Assembly: GCA_937625935.1 (NCBI GenBank)
Contig: OW569351.1
Span: 372,001 to 436,000, forward strand
Origin: Tetramitus jugosus
Taxonomy: Eukaryota > Heterolobosea > Eutetramitea > Acrasida > Vahlkampfiidae
Reading direction: 5' to 3'
DNA length: 64,000 nt
Numbering within the stretch: the stretch's first letter is position 1; each line of letters begins with the position of its first letter. Below the pieces are notes generated by a model, which saw nothing but the letters and a program-made list of their open reading frames with translations, did not search any database and had not been told where the DNA came from. Below are positions 61,081 through 64,000 of the stretch, piece after piece. A program made the position numbers and the translations under genes.

Positions 61081-63585
61081 ATGAACGACGCTTTAGAAGC
61101 TCTGAGGTTAGAAAACCAACGCCTTATCACGGAGAACAATCAATTACATCAAGATGCAATCAAACGTGGGGAAGCATCAAAAAAGAAGGATTTTGAGAAT
61201 GAACAGACAATCACTCAACTAAAACGACAATATCACGAACAATTATCGATTAATAATGTGCTGAATCACCAGAATAGCAGTATCGAATCAGAATATCTCA
61301 ATTTGAAGAGAAGATGGGAACAACACTTGTCTTCTGAGAATCGTAGCTTATCTACTGGAGAAGAAGCTCTAAACAATGACAAACGAGTGGTTCAGATTAA
61401 AAAGCAATTTCTTTCAACAACTGGATCACTTCCTAACAAAAATGATGAGAAAGAGACGATATCGTTGAACGAAAATATGGAAGATACGCATCGAGCTGAA
61501 ATTAACTCCCTGTCAGAAATGTTGAAGAAGAAAACGGAAGAGTTAGATTCAACAATATCTATAATACGGAAACATGAACAGATCATAAAAGAAATGGAGG
61601 AAAAAGTGATGAGCAGAGATAAGGAAATTGGTAGACTATCCCTATTGATAGAAGGGACAGGAGGAAGAACAGTAGGTGTAATTCAGTCTGATTACGTGCA
61701 TAAAAGTAATGTCGAGACGGTTCAACAACTACAAGAGCAAATCGATTTTCTCCAGAGGCAACTTGAAACAGCTCATGATTTCGAGCTAGAGTACGAAGAT
61801 TTAAAGAATATCAAATTGGAAAGGGACAGCTTGTCTCGGAGACTAAAGGAAACTGATCGCAAATTGCAACAACTCACGATTGAATACAACGAACTTCTAC
61901 GGAAATCAATGACTGTTCAAAAGCAAACATCTTTCACAGAAGAAAAACTGAAACTAGGAAACGAAAAAATTCGATCGCTAGAGCAGTTGGTTAAACAGAG
62001 AGATGATGATATTGATCAGTTAAAAATGTTATGTGAGGAGTTAGATCGAACAAGATGGCTTCTGGAGGAAGACATAAGAGCATTTCAACAGGAGGCAAAG
62101 AGTTCAGATCAGAGAGCTTCTGTTCTACATAGACAAAATGAAGAGCTCAAGAGACATTCTTCTGAACGAAATATGCAGATCGAAAAACTTCAAGCCTCAA
62201 TTTCTGATTTGGACTCAAAAATTGATCAGTTGTCCAGCCAACTCGATGACAGTGAGATTAAATGTGCTCGCATTCAAGATTCTCACGACAATTTAGTAGC
62301 AGAGAATGAAGAATACAAAAGGAATTCTCATGACTATCAAATCAAGCTTGAGAGGCAGATACAACAGATAAAGGACGGAGAAAGACAAATTGCTCAACTT
62401 AAACACACAATTTCTCATTTGGAAGAACAGCATGAGTACATTAGCCAAGAAAACCGCCTCAACAAAGACGAAATTCACAATGTGTCGGATGATATGAAAC
62501 GATTGAAAGAGGAGAACCAGTATCTGCATAGTCAAATTGCAAAAGTGTCTGCAGAGATTGAAGCTTCCAAGAAGCAGTGGGAGAACTCTGTCGCTGAAGG
62601 AATAGATTTGAAGCATATCATATCAGCCAAAGACGAAGAGCTCGATCAACTGGTATCCTCATATCGGGAGATGAGTTCAGAATACAACAAAACCAAGGAT
62701 AGTGTCTCTATTCTCGAGAGGGAGTGTTCTGATCTCAAACTTAAACTTAATCACAAAGACCAGGAGTTGCAGCATCTCGCAAATCGATTGCAAGAGATGG
62801 AAGAGAGAGAACATCAGATGATTGTAGATTTAAATTCCTTCCATCACCAGAACGAGTTGCTATCAAACCAAAATGTATTTTATTCTGAACAAGGAAAAGA
62901 GATCGAACAAGAGAAGGAAAATTTGATGCACGAAATCTCTCATCTGAAACACATGAACATTGAGACCGAAAAACTATTGGCTGAAGCTAAAACCGAATTG
63001 ATTCAAAAGAGGTTAGACTTAGAACATGTGACAGGTTTATTAACTGATCTAGAAGGTCAAAAATCGAAGATAGAGGACGAAAATAGACAGGAAAAGGGCC
63101 ATATCTTTGATATGGAGAAAAGAATGTCAGAACTGAGTGTTCAACTCCTATGTTCAACAACAGCCGAGAAGGAGAATAAGATGTTAATACAACAATTAAC
63201 TCAGAGACTGAGTGAACTAGAACAAACAAATGAAAGCTTGTCAATACAAGTCAAGAAGAATCGAACAATGGAGTTGCAGTTGCAGGAAAAAGCCATCCAA
63301 CTCGAAAACTCGAGGATAAAAGTGGAGGACTTGAACCAAAAGATTGAACAGCATATCGAATCTCATTTCAAACTATCCAAAGATATGGAAGCAATGAAAG
63401 CTAGTTTAATTCAAGCAGATGAACAAATTGACCAACTCCATCAAGAACTGAGCACTGAAAAATCAAGCAAAGATAGTTTGTTGCATGAGATTCAGGACCT
63501 TAAAGATGAATCGAAGCAACTCAAAACAATGTTGTCTGCAATGAGACAAGACAACCAACGACTTCAAGATTTGCTGCTCGAATAA
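61081..63585 (+). CDS. Long coiled-coil protein
   Basis: An 834-residue protein that is coiled coil nearly throughout (about 1-830), starting MNDALEALRLENQRLITENN, with a short break near 95-140. No motor, membrane or globular domain. Like the 1244-residue protein at 4049-7855, it could be a basal-body, centrosomal or tether scaffold. The family is not identified, and such sequences attract false matches. Its divergent promoter is shared with a chromatin-type protein and contains an E2F-like motif, which would fit cell-cycle or flagellum-assembly control (inference). Single exon. Confidence 0.78.
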   Translation: MNDALEALRLENQRLITENNQLHQDAIKRGEASKKKDFENEQTITQLKRQYHEQLSINNVLNHQNSSIESEYLNLKRRWEQHLSSENRSLSTGEEALNNDKRVVQIKKQFLSTTGSLPNKNDEKETISLNENMEDTHRAEINSLSEMLKKKTEELDSTISIIRKHEQIIKEMEEKVMSRDKEIGRLSLLIEGTGGRTVGVIQSDYVHKSNVETVQQLQEQIDFLQRQLETAHDFELEYEDLKNIKLERDSLSRRLKETDRKLQQLTIEYNELLRKSMTVQKQTSFTEEKLKLGNEKIRSLEQLVKQRDDDIDQLKMLCEELDRTRWLLEEDIRAFQQEAKSSDQRASVLHRQNEELKRHSSERNMQIEKLQASISDLDSKIDQLSSQLDDSEIKCARIQDSHDNLVAENEEYKRNSHDYQIKLERQIQQIKDGERQIAQLKHTISHLEEQHEYISQENRLNKDEIHNVSDDMKRLKEENQYLHSQIAKVSAEIEASKKQWENSVAEGIDLKHIISAKDEELDQLVSSYREMSSEYNKTKDSVSILERECSDLKLKLNHKDQELQHLANRLQEMEEREHQMIVDLNSFHHQNELLSNQNVFYSEQGKEIEQEKENLMHEISHLKHMNIETEKLLAEAKTELIQKRLDLEHVTGLLTDLEGQKSKIEDENRQEKGHIFDMEKRMSELSVQLLCSTTAEKENKMLIQQLTQRLSELEQTNESLSIQVKKNRTMELQLQEKAIQLENSRIKVEDLNQKIEQHIESHFKLSKDMEAMKASLIQADEQIDQLHQELSTEKSSKDSLLHEIQDLKDESKQLKTMLSAMRQDNQRLQDLLLE

Positions 63586-63734
63586 ATCTATTCCATGATG
63601 CAATCAAGTTTGAACGGGTATTCTTCACAAATTCCCATCCTCAACATGAAGTTTCCAATTGGCACTAGGCCAAAAAACAGAACAAATCAAACCATAAAAA
63701 CTGATTGTTGTTCCAGAGACAGAGGAGAAAGAGC

Positions 63735-64000
63735 ATGACTAACCATACTCATGAGGATATCATCAGAAGGCGAAAAATGGTGAATCCGAATCACTTGCAC
63801 AGATCCTCCACAACAACAACAACAACAACAACAACAACAGTGATGCGCAACAGTGATGACGGCAATCATGATGATGAAAATTCACTCAATCTCATGTATG
63901 ACAATAACAACAACAGTATGAATCATAATCATGCATCACCAATGGTGATGATACTTGATTCATTGAGCAATGATGTCATACAGGAGATTATGAGCTTTCT
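63735..64000 (+). CDS. F-box protein, N-terminal part only (cut by window edge)
   Basis: An open frame from the ATG at 63735 to the right edge (88 full codons seen). It starts MTNHTHEDIIRRRKMVNPNH, runs through ten threonines coded by (ACA)10 and an N/D/H-rich stretch, and reaches LDSLSNDVIQEIMSF. This is the first helix of an F-box (pattern LPDDVLxEILSFL). The rest lies outside the window. The start could be a few codons later (63777). A second F-box gene lies at 44014, but the two are not neighbours. Confidence 0.6.
   Translation, partial: MTNHTHEDIIRRRKMVNPNHLHRSSTTTTTTTTTTVMRNSDDGNHDDENSLNLMYDNNNNSMNHNHASPMVMILDSLSNDVIQEIMSF

Noticed and set aside
63810-63840. (ACA)10 and other CAA/GTT/ATG trinucleotide runs as CRISPR-like or satellite repeats
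   Set aside because: They are simple microsatellites in coding or leader sequence. No spacer-repeat structure is present anywhere in the window.

Overview
This is a gene-dense, AT-rich nuclear segment of a protist. The gene set fits a heterolobosean amoeboflagellate of the Naegleria type. It has short GT-AG introns (about 56-191 nt, donors mostly GTAAGT, GTATGT or GTACGT), the standard genetic code and very short spacers. Amoeboid actin genes (34-kDa-type actin bundler, tandem coactosin protein) sit with ciliary genes (kinesin-2, a FAM149-type protein). The genus is inferred; nothing in the window proves it.

Layout. 0.3-4 kb: a Ca-regulated actin-bundling protein, a calmodulin-like protein and an unknown acidic protein. 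4-10.4 kb: a giant coiled-coil protein divergent from kinesin-2. 10.4-21.2 kb, all minus strand: SUV3 mitochondrial RNA helicase, UPF2, a MORN protein and CTP synthase. 21.6-32.4 kb: KRI1, a tandem ADF-H/coactosin protein, a small unknown, POL5/MYBBP1A (3 exons) and two unknowns. 32.4-35.5 kb: an aspartokinase-like/diaminopimelate decarboxylase fusion. 35.9-43.2 kb: a propeller-like protein, an RCC1-repeat protein, ISD11 (LYRM4), a Thg1-like protein and a FAM149-like protein. 43.2-46 kb: coiled-coil and F-box genes. 46-47.2 kb: a tRNA-Lys(CTT) gene flanked on both sides by direct-repeat-bounded inserts. 47.2-59.5 kb: a MORN-VPS9 protein, a TPR protein, ALKBH6, TrpB, CLP1 and IleRS. 59.5-64 kb: an intron-bearing tRNA-Glu(TTC), a SAP-repeat protein, a coiled-coil protein and the start of an F-box gene cut by the right edge.

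Several genes appear only when exons are joined: UPF2, ISD11, CLP1, MORN-VPS9, POL5, FAM149-like, kinesin-2 and IleRS. In each joined model I checked that the total coding length is a multiple of three and that protein similarity runs across the junctions. Genes are often convergent, with only 13-88 bp between stops, or divergent from shared promoters. A TTTGGCGC/TTTCCCGC-type (E2F-like) motif recurs in the spacers.

The most unusual features are the two insert-like segments hugging the tRNA-Lys gene (a 23-bp and a 16-bp direct repeat) and the fused lysine-pathway protein whose kinase half seems to have lost its catalytic motifs. Functions come from motif and family recognition by eye; no database search was run.
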